Shown: positions 47,801-57,699, numbered from the stretch's first letter. The stretch is 64,000 nucleotides of DNA from Balneolaceae bacterium (GCA_034521495.1 JAXHMK010000004.1:186001-250000); one strand, 5' to 3'. The notes: a model not told the origin generated them from the sequence alone. Translations and numbers: made by a program.

Positions 47801-50289
47801 CCGAAATCTCCACCCGGTAGGTGCCTTCCGATGGGAATGTGATGGTCAGATCACCTCGATTGTCCATTTCCGTTCCGTTTATCGAGGGGTGCCGCTATTT
47901 TCTCCCAATAAACGTCATAATCGTACTCATAACCACGTGATTGTAAAGAAGGAATCTCTATTTGATCGTCGTTTGAATCACCCGGTTTATCGGTTTTCCA
48001 GGTGGTGATGAAAGGACGAAATTCACCGCAGCTTTCTGCCAGGGCATCGTCATTGATGGTCCAGTTGTGGTCGTCGATTAACGCCTGTCGGGCAGCCTGG
48101 CCACTACAGTATGTGAGTCCGGCTGCTCCCAATTCTATATCATTTTGAACGGATTGAGCTTCCCAGCCAATCAACGTGTTGTCGTAGTTTTCTGTCGAGA
48201 GTCCGGAATTGTCAAACATAGAGTTCATACCTACGTTTGCGTTGGAATTCGTAATACCGCTGATATCCCAATTCCCCAGGTCCTCATTGAATGAAGAAGC
48301 ACCCGAAAACAAAAAGACCATACTCCGAACACTGCTCACATCCCAGTCGCTCAGATCGCTATTGAAGGAGCTGGCCTCAGCAAACATCGCATACATACTT
48401 TCCACACTGCTAACGTCCCAATCGCTTAAATCCCCATTGAATGAACTTGCAGATAGGAACATACGCCTCATATTCGTGACACTCTGCACATCCCAAACAC
48501 TCACGTCTTTGTTGAAGGAGCTGGCCCCGGCAAACATGTTTCTCATATTGGTCACTTTGCCCACATCCCATTCACTCAGATCCCCGTTAAAGGAGGAAGC
48601 GTTGTTGAACATAAATGACATATCCGTTACGCTACTCACATCCCAGGTTCCTACATTTCCGTTGAAGGTGGTTGCCCCTGAGAACATAGCTGACATGTCG
48701 GTCACGGTACTGACATTCCAATTACTCAGGTCTCCATTGAAGGAGCTGCCAGCAGGGAACACTGAAAACATGGAGGATAAATTGGTAACGAGAGATAAAT
48801 TCGGCGCATCTGTGGCGTTATACGTTAAATTCGAGGCTCCAAAAAATGCATCTTCCATCGAATTCCAGGCAACATCTCCCCACTGCTCGATGGTAAGAAT
48901 CTTCTCTTTATCACCCTCATCATTGATAAAGATCCGTGGAAAATCGCCTGTTATCTCCACCCGGTATGTACTTGCCGAGGGGAACGTGATGGTCAGATCA
49001 CCCGTGTTGCCCGTTTCCGTACCGTTTATTGATGAGTCGGTCGTATCCTCCCAGTAGACGTCATACTCGTATCCGCCGCCTTCGGTGGGGATTGTGATTT
49101 GATTATCGTTTGAGGCACCATCGTTATCTGTTTTCCAGGTGGTGATAAATGGACGGAACTCTCCGCAATCCTCTGCCAAGGCATCACCTGTTATGGTCCA
49201 GTTATCATCAATCCATCAGGGACTGCCGGGCCGACTTCGCCGTTCACAGTAGGTAAGGCCGTCTGCACCCAGATGTCACTTCGCTTTGCACCGATTTGAG
49301 ACAGCCCAGCCGGTCAGTGTAGTCATCGTAGTTTTCTGTGGAGAGGCCGGAGTCATCAAACATTCCACCCATTAGCGTCACATTACTCACATTCCAGCTA
49401 CTCAGATCACGATTAAATGATGAAGCATTTGAAAACATGCCACTCATATCGGTAACGCTACTTACATCCCAGTTACTCAGATCCCTGTTAAAGGAAGATG
49501 CATAAGAGAACATAAATCCCATATCAGTCACACTGCCTACTTTCCAATTGCTTAGATCTCCGTTAAAGGAGTCAGCAAATCTGAACATTAGATCCATTTC
49601 GATTACATTGCTCACATTCCAGCTACTGATATCTCCATTAAAGGCGCTGGCATTGTCAAACATTCGCCTCATGTTTGTGACACTGCTAACATCCCAATTA
49701 TTCAGATCTCCTGTAAAGGACCTTGCTCTTTGAAATACACTTTCCATGTTAGTCACACCACTCACATCCCATCCGTTTAAATCCCCGTCGAAGGTTGAGG
49801 CTCCGAAGAACATATCAAGCATATCAGTTACAGCTGATAAATCGGGAGTATCAGTGGCATTGTATGTCAAATTGGTAGCCCCCATGAATGCAGAATTCAT
49901 CGATGTCCAGGCGATATCCCCCCACTGTTCAATGGTAAGAAGCTTCTCTTTGTCTCCTTCGTTATTAAGGTAGATCCGTGGAAAATCGCCGGTAATTTTT
50001 ACTTCATATTCTCCTGCGGATGTATAGGTGTGTTCAAGAAAATGTTCAATATCATCGCCGGGATTCGTGTTGTAGTCCTCATCACTGTTCCATCGCCCCA
50101 GTCTACGTTAAAATCGTAGCCGTTTCCAATCATCGGAATACGAATGGACTGATCGTTGGATGCACCGGGGTTATCGGTTTTCCAGGTGGTAATGAAGGGT
50201 GCGAATGTCTGTGCAACAATAGTTGAAGCTGCAAAACCAAAAAACAGTAAAATGAATTGGATCAAAAAAACATGTAGAAATTTATTCAT
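44863..50289 (-). CDS. Giant T9SS-secreted BspA/DUF285-repeat surface protein (several frameshifts)
   Basis: About 1800 residues. Signal peptide at the start (L-F-F-G-F-A-A-S-T-I-V-A-Q). Three similar modules follow (about 50230-49240, 49160-48020, 48000-46750). Each has F-I-T-T-W-K-T-D, D-F-P-R-I, E-Q-W-G-D-[V/I]-A-W, then many ~26-residue DUF285 repeats (M-F-x-x-A-x-S-F-N-x-D-L-S-x-W-D-V-S-x-V-T-x-M). Then a cadherin-like domain, a domain shared with the other giant (S-E-G-W-R-F-M-S-N-P) and the T9SS sorting domain (Y-P-N-P-F-N-P-T-T). Frames change near 50085, repeatedly at 49190-49330, near 47880, near 46770 and near 45320. Likely a surface adhesin. The break at 49190-49330 could be genuine decay. 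Confidence 0.8.
45202..45782. repeat. Palindromic elements in frame in the second giant protein gene
   Basis: AGATCCGCGAAGTCT-type units at 45254-45288 and 45748-45782 (35 bp each) and a CCGTCTGACCGC-type unit at 45700-45728 (29 bp) are the same families as in the first giant gene and at 20785. A degenerate hairpin is at 45202-45232. They are read as R-S-A-K-S-L-G-D-F-A-D-L, R-S-A-K-S-G-E-D-F-A-D-L and S-D-R-S-K-R-S-D-G, the same frame in each gene, and lie in linkers between domains. Confidence 0.8.
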
Positions 50290-50382
50290 GACGATTATAT
50301 TAAAATTGTAACAGGCACTCCCCCCGACATACCCTGTTTTGCCAGTGTTATTCCTACATGCAATAAAAGCTTTCGAAATAGC

Positions 50383-51261
50383 TCAAAAAGTAAAATCTTT
50401 TGCAGATCCTGCACTTACCCACGCCAGCCCTCCTGCAGCCGATGCCAGTCCTGTATCTCCGAGGCGGGTTGTTTCACCGGTTTCGGGGTCAATTCTGTAA
50501 AGTGCGCTTGAATCACCCATACGGCCGGTTGCATAAAGCATGTTTTCGGACCCGTTAAACGCAAGTCCGGCCCCAGCCCATAAACCACCGGTATCACCGA
50601 TACTTTCCCAAACCCACTGATTCGAGGGCTGGCTCACATCCAGAGCATAGAGTTCGCGCCGGAATTGAGGTTGTGATTCAGATCCCCTGGCCAGTCCGTA
50701 CAGAATCCGGTTTCTTGCGTCGAGTGCCAGCCCCTCTATATCGGGTTGATTTGGCGGGCTTAAAACCGTTTCAATCGTTTCCCCCGTATTCGGATTCCTG
50801 ATATGCAAAAACCCGTTTGAGCTTGCATACAGAATTTTATCTTCTGGGTCATAAGCCAGGCCCTCGGTAAACGCCTGTCCGGAGGGGTCACCGATTACTG
50901 AGGCGCTGCTTCCATCAGGAGCGATTCTGTGCAGTGCAAATCTATTTGAACCGATCAACGGTTCTCCTGCCCTTACAGCCGCTAAACCCACACTTACCTC
51001 TTCAGCACCGGTTTTGCCGTCACCAACCCTGAATGCTTCAGCAGTCTCCGTATCAACAACATGCAGGCCGTTTGTATCGCCGCCAACACTTAAAAACAGG
51101 CCACTTTCAGGGATCTCACCTGGACCCTCATCTTCTGGTTCCTCACCTGTAGTATTACTGCTGCAACTTATTGCAAGTGTTGCAAACACAACTATTAATA
51201 AGGCATATCCAATTATTTTTGAGTGAAGTTTATTACCATAGAAAAGAGAGGTTTTATTCAT
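50383..51261 (-). CDS. Lipoprotein with beta-propeller-like repeats
   Basis: About 293 residues from the ATG at 51261 (M-N-K-T-S-L-F-Y); an upstream ATG at 51318 would add 19 residues before the signal. The lipobox I-S-C-S ends the signal, followed by an acidic linker (E-E-P-E-D-E-G-P-G-E). The mature part has repeats such as E-G-L-A-Y-D-P-E-D-K-I-L-Y-A and E-G-L-A-L-D-A-R-N-R-I-L-Y-G, typical of a six- or seven-bladed propeller. No catalytic residues are evident. It is the gene next upstream of the second giant protein and in the same direction, so an accessory role at the cell surface is possible. Confidence 0.7.
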   Translation of the reverse strand: MNKTSLFYGNKLHSKIIGYALLIVVFATLAISCSSNTTGEEPEDEGPGEIPESGLFLSVGGDTNGLHVVDTETAEAFRVGDGKTGAEEVSVGLAAVRAGEPLIGSNRFALHRIAPDGSSASVIGDPSGQAFTEGLAYDPEDKILYASSNGFLHIRNPNTGETIETVLSPPNQPDIEGLALDARNRILYGLARGSESQPQFRRELYALDVSQPSNQWVWESIGDTGGLWAGAGLAFNGSENMLYATGRMGDSSALYRIDPETGETTRLGDTGLASAAGGLAWVSAGSAKDFTF

Positions 51262-51485
51262 CTGCATCAATATTCTGATTTTGTTAGTCATTAGATGTTG
51301 TCTTACTCTCTTATGCATTTATTCTGATTAAATCAGCTCAAAAAGATCTTGCTTGATGAAAAGTTTTATGTTTGTGAGTAGAGTTGCCCTCATTTAAACC
51401 TTATAGTTGCGAATTTTACTCCAATTCGGTTACTTTCATTCAAGTCTTTTCCACGATTTTCAGAAAAGCTTTTTAATACTGCGTT

Positions 51486-52055
51486 ATGGCAAACCGAAGC
51501 AGAGAGCTGACAAAAATTCTCAACTCATTTTCGGAAAACTCCGAATCTATCAATGAAGCACTGCCGCTGGTGTATGATGAACTGCGAGTTCTGGCACAGC
51601 GAGAACTACGCCACGAGCGCAAAGGCCACACGCTAAACACCACCGCCCTCGTACACGAAGCTTACATGAAACTTATAAATCATCCCCCAAAGGGAGAATG
51701 GGACGGTCGACATCACTTTTTTGGCATCGCGGCACGGGCCATGCGCCAGATTCTGGTGAACTATGCCAAAAAGAAAAACCGGAAAAAACGGGGCGGTAAG
51801 CAAACTCCCGCAGAATTTGATGAAGGGATCTATCTTTCAACAGAAAAAGCGGAGGAGATCGTTGCGCTTGATGAAGCTCTCGGAAGGCTTGAAAAGATTA
51901 ACGAACGGCAGGCAAGGGTGATAGAGTGCCGGTATTTTGCAGGGTATAATATAGAAGAGACGGCTGACATTCTGGAAATTTCGCCTGCTACTGTAAAAAG
52001 AGACTGGACAGTGGCAAAAGCGTGGCTCTATAACCAAATTTATCCAGCAGAATAA
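51486..52055 (+). CDS. ECF-type RNA polymerase sigma factor
   Basis: 189 residues. The sigma-2 region includes Y-D-E-L-R-V-L-A-Q-R-E-L-R and A-L-V-H-E-A-Y-M-K-L. The sigma-4 helix-turn-helix includes Q-A-R-V-I-E-C-R-Y-F-A-G-Y-N-I-E-E-T-A and S-P-A-T-V-K-R-D-W. The segment F-F-G-I-A-A-R-A-M-R-Q-I-L-V-N-Y-A and the basic K-K-K-N-R-K-K-R-G-G are characteristic of the subgroup often paired with Ser/Thr kinases. Such a kinase gene follows at 52292, so phosphorylation-based control in place of an anti-sigma factor is likely, though inferred. Confidence 0.92.
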   Translation: MANRSRELTKILNSFSENSESINEALPLVYDELRVLAQRELRHERKGHTLNTTALVHEAYMKLINHPPKGEWDGRHHFFGIAARAMRQILVNYAKKKNRKKRGGKQTPAEFDEGIYLSTEKAEEIVALDEALGRLEKINERQARVIECRYFAGYNIEETADILEISPATVKRDWTVAKAWLYNQIYPAE

Positions 52056-52291
52056 ACAGGTATTTTGTAACACAACAACTGAATGCTTTGAGCAGACACG
52101 GGTTGGATCTCTTTTAATGAATGCGTTGCACGATGGTCTGAAAAGTTGGCCTTGAAGCATTCCCATTGCATGTTATTATTCTGATTGATCTTTTTTGAGC
52201 AGTTCTGTTGCATGATATAGAAACCGGACACAATACCATATCTGCTCCAAGATAATTTTTATTTGTCCGCAACAAGTCATTCTAAAAAGCG

Positions 52292-54685
52292 ATGCAAAAA
52301 GAACAGTGGCTGGAAATTGAAAAGTATTTTCATCAAGCTCTTGAATTATCAAAAGGGGAGAGAGAAGTATTTTTCCGGAATCTGAAAAGTTCCAACCCTG
52401 AAACAGCCTCATCCGTTAAAAAGCTGCTGAAATCTCATTTTGAATCAGAACATTTTCTTCAGCACCCCGTCCTCGATGATTTGATATCCATTCCAAACCA
52501 GCGGATCGGTCCGTGGAAAATTATCCGGCAGATCGGGAAGGGAGGAATGAGCATTGTATATCTTGCCGAACGAGCAGATGGCCGCTTTTCAAGAGAAGTA
52601 GCTGTTAAATTTCTCTATGGCCTTGATAACAATCGTGATATGCAGCAGCGGATGAAAACCGAACAATCAATCCTTGCACAACTGAACCACCCTAATATCT
52701 GCAAGCTGCTGGATGCCGGTATTCATCAGAATCGCCCCTACTTTATCATGGAATATATTGACGGCCCGGTTATTGATAACTGGTGTATATCAAAAAACCT
52801 GTCTGTGCGGGAACGGCTTTCCCTCTTCATGCAGGTTTGCGATGCCGTAAGTTATGCCCATCAGCGGCTGATCGTTCACAGGGATATCAAACCATCTAAT
52901 ATTTTGGTGGATTCATCCGGCACCGTAAAACTTCTTGATTTTGGCATTGCAAAGATTATTGGCGATCAAGAAAAAAACAGGTCTGTTACCCTAACCGGCA
53001 ACCATGTGATGACACCGGAGTATGCAAGTCCCGAGCAGATTCAAAATCACCCCATAACCACGGCAACCGATGTTTATGCGCTGGGACAACTCCTGTTTCT
53101 CCTTCTTACGGATACACTGCCATTCGATTTTACAAAGAAAAGTACCTACGAGATTTCTAAAACGATCTCTGAAATTGATCCCGTAAAACCCAGCCAAAAG
53201 ATTACTGAAACAGCGTTGGAAGAATCATCGGAGCGGACAACTCTGGGAGGGTTCACACGAAAACAAGCTGCAAAACAGTTACGGGGTGATCTTGATAATA
53301 TCGTTTTAAAAGCCTTGCGAAAAGATCCGCAGCGGCGATACCAATCAGCCGAAAATTTAAAAGCCGATATTCTCAATTATACTGAGAACAGGCCGATAAC
53401 AGCCCGGCCGGAATCCCGTATCTATCGAACGAAAAAATTTGTTCAGCGTTATAAAACTTCCGTTATAACAGCTCTTGTAGCAGCAGTTTTATTGATTAGT
53501 ACTACGATTTTTGCCGTTTGGCAGGCCGCTGAAGCCAATTCCCAAAGAGAAGTTGCTGAAATGCATTTTGAAAATATTTGGGAGCTTGCTAATTCACTGA
53601 TATTTGATCTTCATGACGCCGTATCAACCCTCCCGGGTTCTACTCCGGCCCGCGAACTGATTGTTGAACAAGCATTAGATTATCTCGATCAGCTTTCAGA
53701 CACAGATAACGCAACTCCTGATCTCCTTCTTGATCTTGCCAGAGCATATCAAAAAGTAGGCGACGTTCAGGGAAATCCAACCAATAACAATCTTGGAGAT
53801 CACCAGGAAGCTCTGCTGAGCTACAATAAGGCCATTGAAATTGCAAATACCGTTTTGATACAGGATTCATCAAACACCCGGGCCCGCGAAATAATGGCGA
53901 TGATTTACGAAAAAATGGGAGATGTAGAAGGAGTTCTGGGAGAACTTGAGTCCGCAGAGCAGAGCCAGGTCGCATCGTTGAACTTGTACCAATCCATTGC
54001 TGAACAATTTCCTGATGATCCCTCAAGGCAGTTTTCATACGCTGTCTCGCTCATCAAATTGGGTGACCTGATGGGAAATCCGAACTTCAGCAATTTAGAA
54101 AATCCGGAAGAATCGCACCGTCTTTACCGGGAGGCTGAAACCATTCTGTTACCCATTTACAATCGCAACCCGCAGAATACCCGGTACATAAAATACCTGG
54201 GAATTGTTTATGAGCGGATGGGAACTATGTTCGAGTATGAAGATCGATTAGAAGAGGCCGCGTGGTGTTTTGAAGAGTCTATGAAACTGAGAACTCAACT
54301 GGTTGAACTTGAACCAATGAATACAGAAGCGGTCCGCGACAAAGCTGTTGCTCACGAAAAGATGGGGCACATCTTAAAACAGTCGCACAAATTGGATGAA
54401 GCTTTAACCCAATATTTGGAATCTCTTGAGATGTTTTCCTGGCTTGCAGAGATCGATCCTCAAAACTCGCAGGCACAGCAATCTGTGGCTATCAGTTATA
54501 TCCATCTTGGAGACCTCTACTACCATCCCGATGATCCCAGTTTTGACGATCCGGCACAGTCGCGTGAGTATTTTAAGCAGTCAAAAGAAATTCTTCTTGA
54601 TTTAGCTGAAAACGACACAGCAAATACACGAACTGATTTTTTAATTGGACTTGTGAACCGCCGGTTGGATGCAATAGAAAATTGA
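52292..54685 (+). CDS. Transmembrane Ser/Thr protein kinase with C-terminal TPR repeats
   Basis: 797 residues. A Hanks-type kinase domain occupies ~72-360: glycine loop G82-K-G-G, catalytic lysine K106 (V-A-V-K), H-R-D at 196-198 with K-P-S-N, and D-F-G at 216-218. A membrane helix follows at ~388-412 (S-V-I-T-A-L-V-A-A-V-L-L-I). The C-terminal ~380 residues are predicted TPR repeats (A-L-L-S-Y-N-K-A-I-E-I) that would lie outside the cytoplasm. The preceding sigma-factor gene is a probable partner or target. All kinase catalytic residues are present and the frame is intact. Confidence 0.92.
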   Translation: MQKEQWLEIEKYFHQALELSKGEREVFFRNLKSSNPETASSVKKLLKSHFESEHFLQHPVLDDLISIPNQRIGPWKIIRQIGKGGMSIVYLAERADGRFSREVAVKFLYGLDNNRDMQQRMKTEQSILAQLNHPNICKLLDAGIHQNRPYFIMEYIDGPVIDNWCISKNLSVRERLSLFMQVCDAVSYAHQRLIVHRDIKPSNILVDSSGTVKLLDFGIAKIIGDQEKNRSVTLTGNHVMTPEYASPEQIQNHPITTATDVYALGQLLFLLLTDTLPFDFTKKSTYEISKTISEIDPVKPSQKITETALEESSERTTLGGFTRKQAAKQLRGDLDNIVLKALRKDPQRRYQSAENLKADILNYTENRPITARPESRIYRTKKFVQRYKTSVITALVAAVLLISTTIFAVWQAAEANSQREVAEMHFENIWELANSLIFDLHDAVSTLPGSTPARELIVEQALDYLDQLSDTDNATPDLLLDLARAYQKVGDVQGNPTNNNLGDHQEALLSYNKAIEIANTVLIQDSSNTRAREIMAMIYEKMGDVEGVLGELESAEQSQVASLNLYQSIAEQFPDDPSRQFSYAVSLIKLGDLMGNPNFSNLENPEESHRLYREAETILLPIYNRNPQNTRYIKYLGIVYERMGTMFEYEDRLEEAAWCFEESMKLRTQLVELEPMNTEAVRDKAVAHEKMGHILKQSHKLDEALTQYLESLEMFSWLAEIDPQNSQAQQSVAISYIHLGDLYYHPDDPSFDDPAQSREYFKQSKEILLDLAENDTANTRTDFLIGLVNRRLDAIEN

Positions 54686-54729
54686 TGACAGCTTTATACC
54701 TACAAAAAAAAGTCCGTCACTTTGTAGTG

Positions 54730-54826
54730 AGACATTGGATATCTTCCTGCCATAATTTAGTCGGTTTTTAAACACCATATCTCAGCCAGATTTTACTTTT
54801 TTAGCTTTCTCAGACATCCAATATCT
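54730..54826. repeat. Inverted-repeat-like element after the kinase gene
   Basis: GACATTGGATATC at 54731 and ACATCCAATATCTG near 54814 share the ATTGGAT/ATCCAAT core of the better-matched element at 44246-44340. It lies within the 217-base gap after the kinase gene and may terminate it. Pairing is imperfect. Confidence 0.35.
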
Positions 54827-54902
54827 GCCCGATTTGGTGTTTGCCACCAGACTTTGATATACTCTTTTCGATATCGGCAATAAACATTTTAAAGACTCTA
54901 TT

Positions 54903-55925
54903 TTGGATCTAAATCGCAACATCCTCCGTAACCGCCACCGCCTTTCTGAACGACAGATTGATGATTTTCTGGAAGAAAAATCTGCCAATGAAACTCCGCA
55001 AGATCGTATGCAGCGAATGCAGCAAATTGCCTTGTTACTGAAAATTATAAAGCTTTTGAGAGAGCATGGTATTGAGGTTATAAATCTGAAGGGACCTCTT
55101 TTGTCAGAACGTATTTACGGCGATCCCACCTACCGCTACTCCCGCGATTTCGATATTCTCGTTGAGCCACATGAAGTAAATAAAACATTTAATTTACTTC
55201 ATAAAGAAGGCTACTCTTTCCCCGGTTTTAAATGGCCGGGATCCAAAAAAAGACAGGAAATTGCACTCCATTTTTTGAACCAGATTGAGATGGTCCATGA
55301 AAAATCCGGGGTGATGATTGAGATCCACTGGAAACTGTTTTCAACAAGAATCACACAACAAAAAACACTCGATCACTTGATGCAGGAAAATATTGAAACT
55401 GTTGAGTTTGGGGGAGTGGAATTAAACAGGTTCTCGAATGAATTTGAACTGTTTTACCTGATTGTCCACGGGGGGATCCATGCATGGTTTCGGCTCAAGT
55501 GGTTAGTTGATATTCGTGAAATGCTAAACCGAAAAACAATTGATTGGGAATCATTTCATCACATCATATCTGATTGCAATGCTCAAAGATTAACAGGAAT
55601 CTGCAACGCTATGCTTCGCGAATATTTTCCCGACGGGACTCAACTTCCCAATACTTCTTCCGCTCCAAATCATCTCTCAAAAATTGCTTCTAAACAGTGC
55701 CGACGGCAGGAGAACGATCCTAAAGCCTCAATAAGCAATACCATGCGGTTGTTATTTTACAGGGTGCAATTGTTCCCTGGTTTTTACCATAAATTGGATG
55801 TATCAAAAGTCCTCACATTTTATAAAACGGATCTAAAGTACAACTGGCTGCCGCCTTACAAATTTGTCTACTACCTGTTTCGCCCGGTTGGGTACCTGTT
55901 GAGGAGAGTTGGGGTTTTGAAGTAG
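54903..55925 (+). CDS. Nucleotidyltransferase-family protein (NTP_transf_5)
   Basis: 340 residues from a TTG start; the first ATG would lose ~35 residues. Motifs of the family are K-G-P at 63-65 and R81-D-F-D84 (Y-S-R-D-F-D-I-L-V), the nucleotide- and metal-binding core, followed by an I-E-I-H-W-K segment. Uncharacterised members are frequent in lasso-peptide and related RiPP clusters of Bacteroidota and Firmicutes, beside HPr-kinase-like proteins; one reported member adds sugar to a phosphorylated C-terminal Ser of a lasso peptide. An HPr-kinase-like gene lies at 30190-31041 and two candidate precursors lie between. The link is by gene content, not adjacency. Confidence 0.75.
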   Translation: MDLNRNILRNRHRLSERQIDDFLEEKSANETPQDRMQRMQQIALLLKIIKLLREHGIEVINLKGPLLSERIYGDPTYRYSRDFDILVEPHEVNKTFNLLHKEGYSFPGFKWPGSKKRQEIALHFLNQIEMVHEKSGVMIEIHWKLFSTRITQQKTLDHLMQENIETVEFGGVELNRFSNEFELFYLIVHGGIHAWFRLKWLVDIREMLNRKTIDWESFHHIISDCNAQRLTGICNAMLREYFPDGTQLPNTSSAPNHLSKIASKQCRRQENDPKASISNTMRLLFYRVQLFPGFYHKLDVSKVLTFYKTDLKYNWLPPYKFVYYLFRPVGYLLRRVGVLK

Positions 55926-55960
55926 TTTCAATTTATCCTCGGAATTAAACATGCTTTACT

Positions 55961-56174
55961 CAAACTCGACAGCCGAATCCAGTCAAGAGACCCGTCGGGT
56001 TTTTTGCGGCAAGAGTATCAACAATCAAAATCAGCTATTGCCTGTGGATAGAGAAACGGGCTCGATGTCAAACTCGACAGCCGAATCCATCGAGACTTGG
56101 GTTTTTTGCGGCAAGAGTATCAACAATCAAAATCAGCTATTGCCTGTGGATAGAGAAACCCGACGGGTCTTTGT
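55961..56174. repeat. Tandem duplication of a 108-bp GACCCGTCGGG-bounded unit
   Basis: Two units start with CAAACTCGACAGCCGAATCC at 55961 and 56069, a period of 108 bases, and share a common core beginning TGCGGCAAGAGTATCAACAA. GACCCGTCGGGTTT at about 55989 and its complement AAACCCGACGGGTC at about 56156 bound the pair, the same arms as in the repeats at 34183 and 44522. The gap 55926-56261 has no credible gene; an 87-codon frame across it is just the repeat read through. Confidence 0.7.
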
Positions 56175-56261
56175 TAATTTTTGTTTCCCTGCCGTTTATG
56201 CCTTCTTCCGCTAAATTCTTTATAATCCATCAGTCAACTTCTAACCAAGGTTTAAATTCTT

Positions 56262-57586
56262 ATGGGGATATTTTTGTGGCTGTTGCTTGTCGTGGCACTT
56301 CTGGTTTGGGGAACTGTGCGATGGAATTTGCATCCGTTTTTGGGACTCTTGCTGAGTGCAATTATCATTGGGTTTCTTGCCTCACTTCCTGTTTCTGATA
56401 TTATCTCCGCCATTGGAAGCGGATTTGGTTCCACACTCGGCAGCATCGGGATTGTGATTGCGGCTGGTGCCATCATTGGCGAGTACCTGGACCGAAGTGG
56501 AGGTGCGCAAGTGCTCGCCAATAAAATCCTGGATACGGTGGGAGAGAAGAACGCCCCGCTCTCTATGAGCCTGACCGGTTACATCGTCTCCATTCCGGTG
56601 TTTTGTGATTCGGGATTTATCGTACTCTCGGCTCTCAATAAGGCTATTTCAAAACGTGCCAAAATTCCATTGACGGTACTTGCCGTTGCCCTGGCTTCGG
56701 GATTGTATGCAACTCACGTATTTGTACCGCCAACTCCCGGTCCGCTGGCCGCCGCAGCCACACTTGGGTGCCGATGTGGGATGGGTTTTGATTCTCGGGC
56801 TGATTGTTTCCATCCCCGTGATGGCCACTGCATTAGCCTGGGCTATCATTTGGTGCAAGAATTTTTCAATTGATTTCGACACTTCTGAAGAAAAAGAATC
56901 GGCATCATTTCAACCGCCATCATTTACTTTTGCGATTGCACCGATTTTGACTCCAATCGTATTAATCGCCCTCAAATCCATTGCAGAACTCCCCTCATCG
57001 CCCTTTGGAGAATCGTTTTTTGTTTGATCTTTTCGTCTTTGCCGGAAATCCCATTATTGCACTGCTTGTGGGTGTGGGGCTTTCCTTTTTGATGGTAAAA
57101 GGAAGCAGGGAAACTGATCAGCATTCCTGGCTGGAAGAGGGATTGAAAAAGGCGGGCATCATCATTCTAATTACTGGAGCGGGCGGTGCATTTGGATCTG
57201 TTCTGAGAGAAACCGAACTCAGCCAGTTTGCCTCGCAATTTACCGATATGGGCGAATTCGGTATTCTCATTCCATTCCTGATTGCCGCTTTTCTGAAAAC
57301 AGCCCAGGGTTCATCCACCGTTTCCATCATTACTACTGCGGCCATTGCGGCTCCACTTTTGGCTCCGCTCGGACTTGAATCGGCCATCGGAAAAGCGTTG
57401 GTTGTTTTGGCTATTGGTGCAGGCTCTCTGACCGTTTCACACGTCAACGACAGTTACTTTTGGGTGGTTGCCAAATTCTCGGAGATGGATACATCAACTG
57501 CCCTGAAAACGCATACCATTGCTACCGCAATTATGGGAGTAACGGGTTACCTGACGGTACAGGTGTTAGCGTGGATATTGATTTAG
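56262..57586 (+). CDS. GntP-family gluconate/organic-acid:H+ symporter (two frameshifts)
   Basis: About 440 residues with 12 or so hydrophobic segments. Family markers are the early H-P-F-L-G-L-L-L, G-S-G-F-G-S-T-L-G-S-I-G, I-P-V-F-C-D-S-G-F, P-P-T-P-G-P-L-A-A-A and the late G-S-L-T-V-S-H-V-N-D-S-Y-F-W-V. The frame changes at about 56765-56775 and again at about 57010-57025, both in the middle of conserved sequence, while the flanking parts are excellent. A sequencing cause is likely. The substrate is a sugar acid or hydroxy acid; no catabolic gene is adjacent to narrow it. Confidence 0.88.
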
Positions 57587-57699
57587 ACTTTTTATCGGAT
57601 TAGCCAGCCGTCTGAAAGCTTGCGCAGGCCTGGGCATCTATCACTCAAAAAATCTTTTTGATCTCCTGAATCCACCTCAACCATACTCTCATCTCTTCT

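Noticed and set aside
48209-49057. 282-codon plus-strand frame
   Set aside because: Antisense to the DUF285 repeats; its internal periodicity is simply that of the repeats on the other strand.
54903-55925. Nucleotidyltransferase as toxin-antitoxin (MntA/HEPN type)
   Set aside because: It is far longer than MntA, has the NTP_transf_5 R-D-F-D context, and no HEPN partner is adjacent.
55961-56174. Possible CRISPR array because of a repeated segment with a constant period
   Set aside because: Only two units, 108 bases long, with no spacers and no cas genes; it is a tandem duplication inside an inverted-repeat element.
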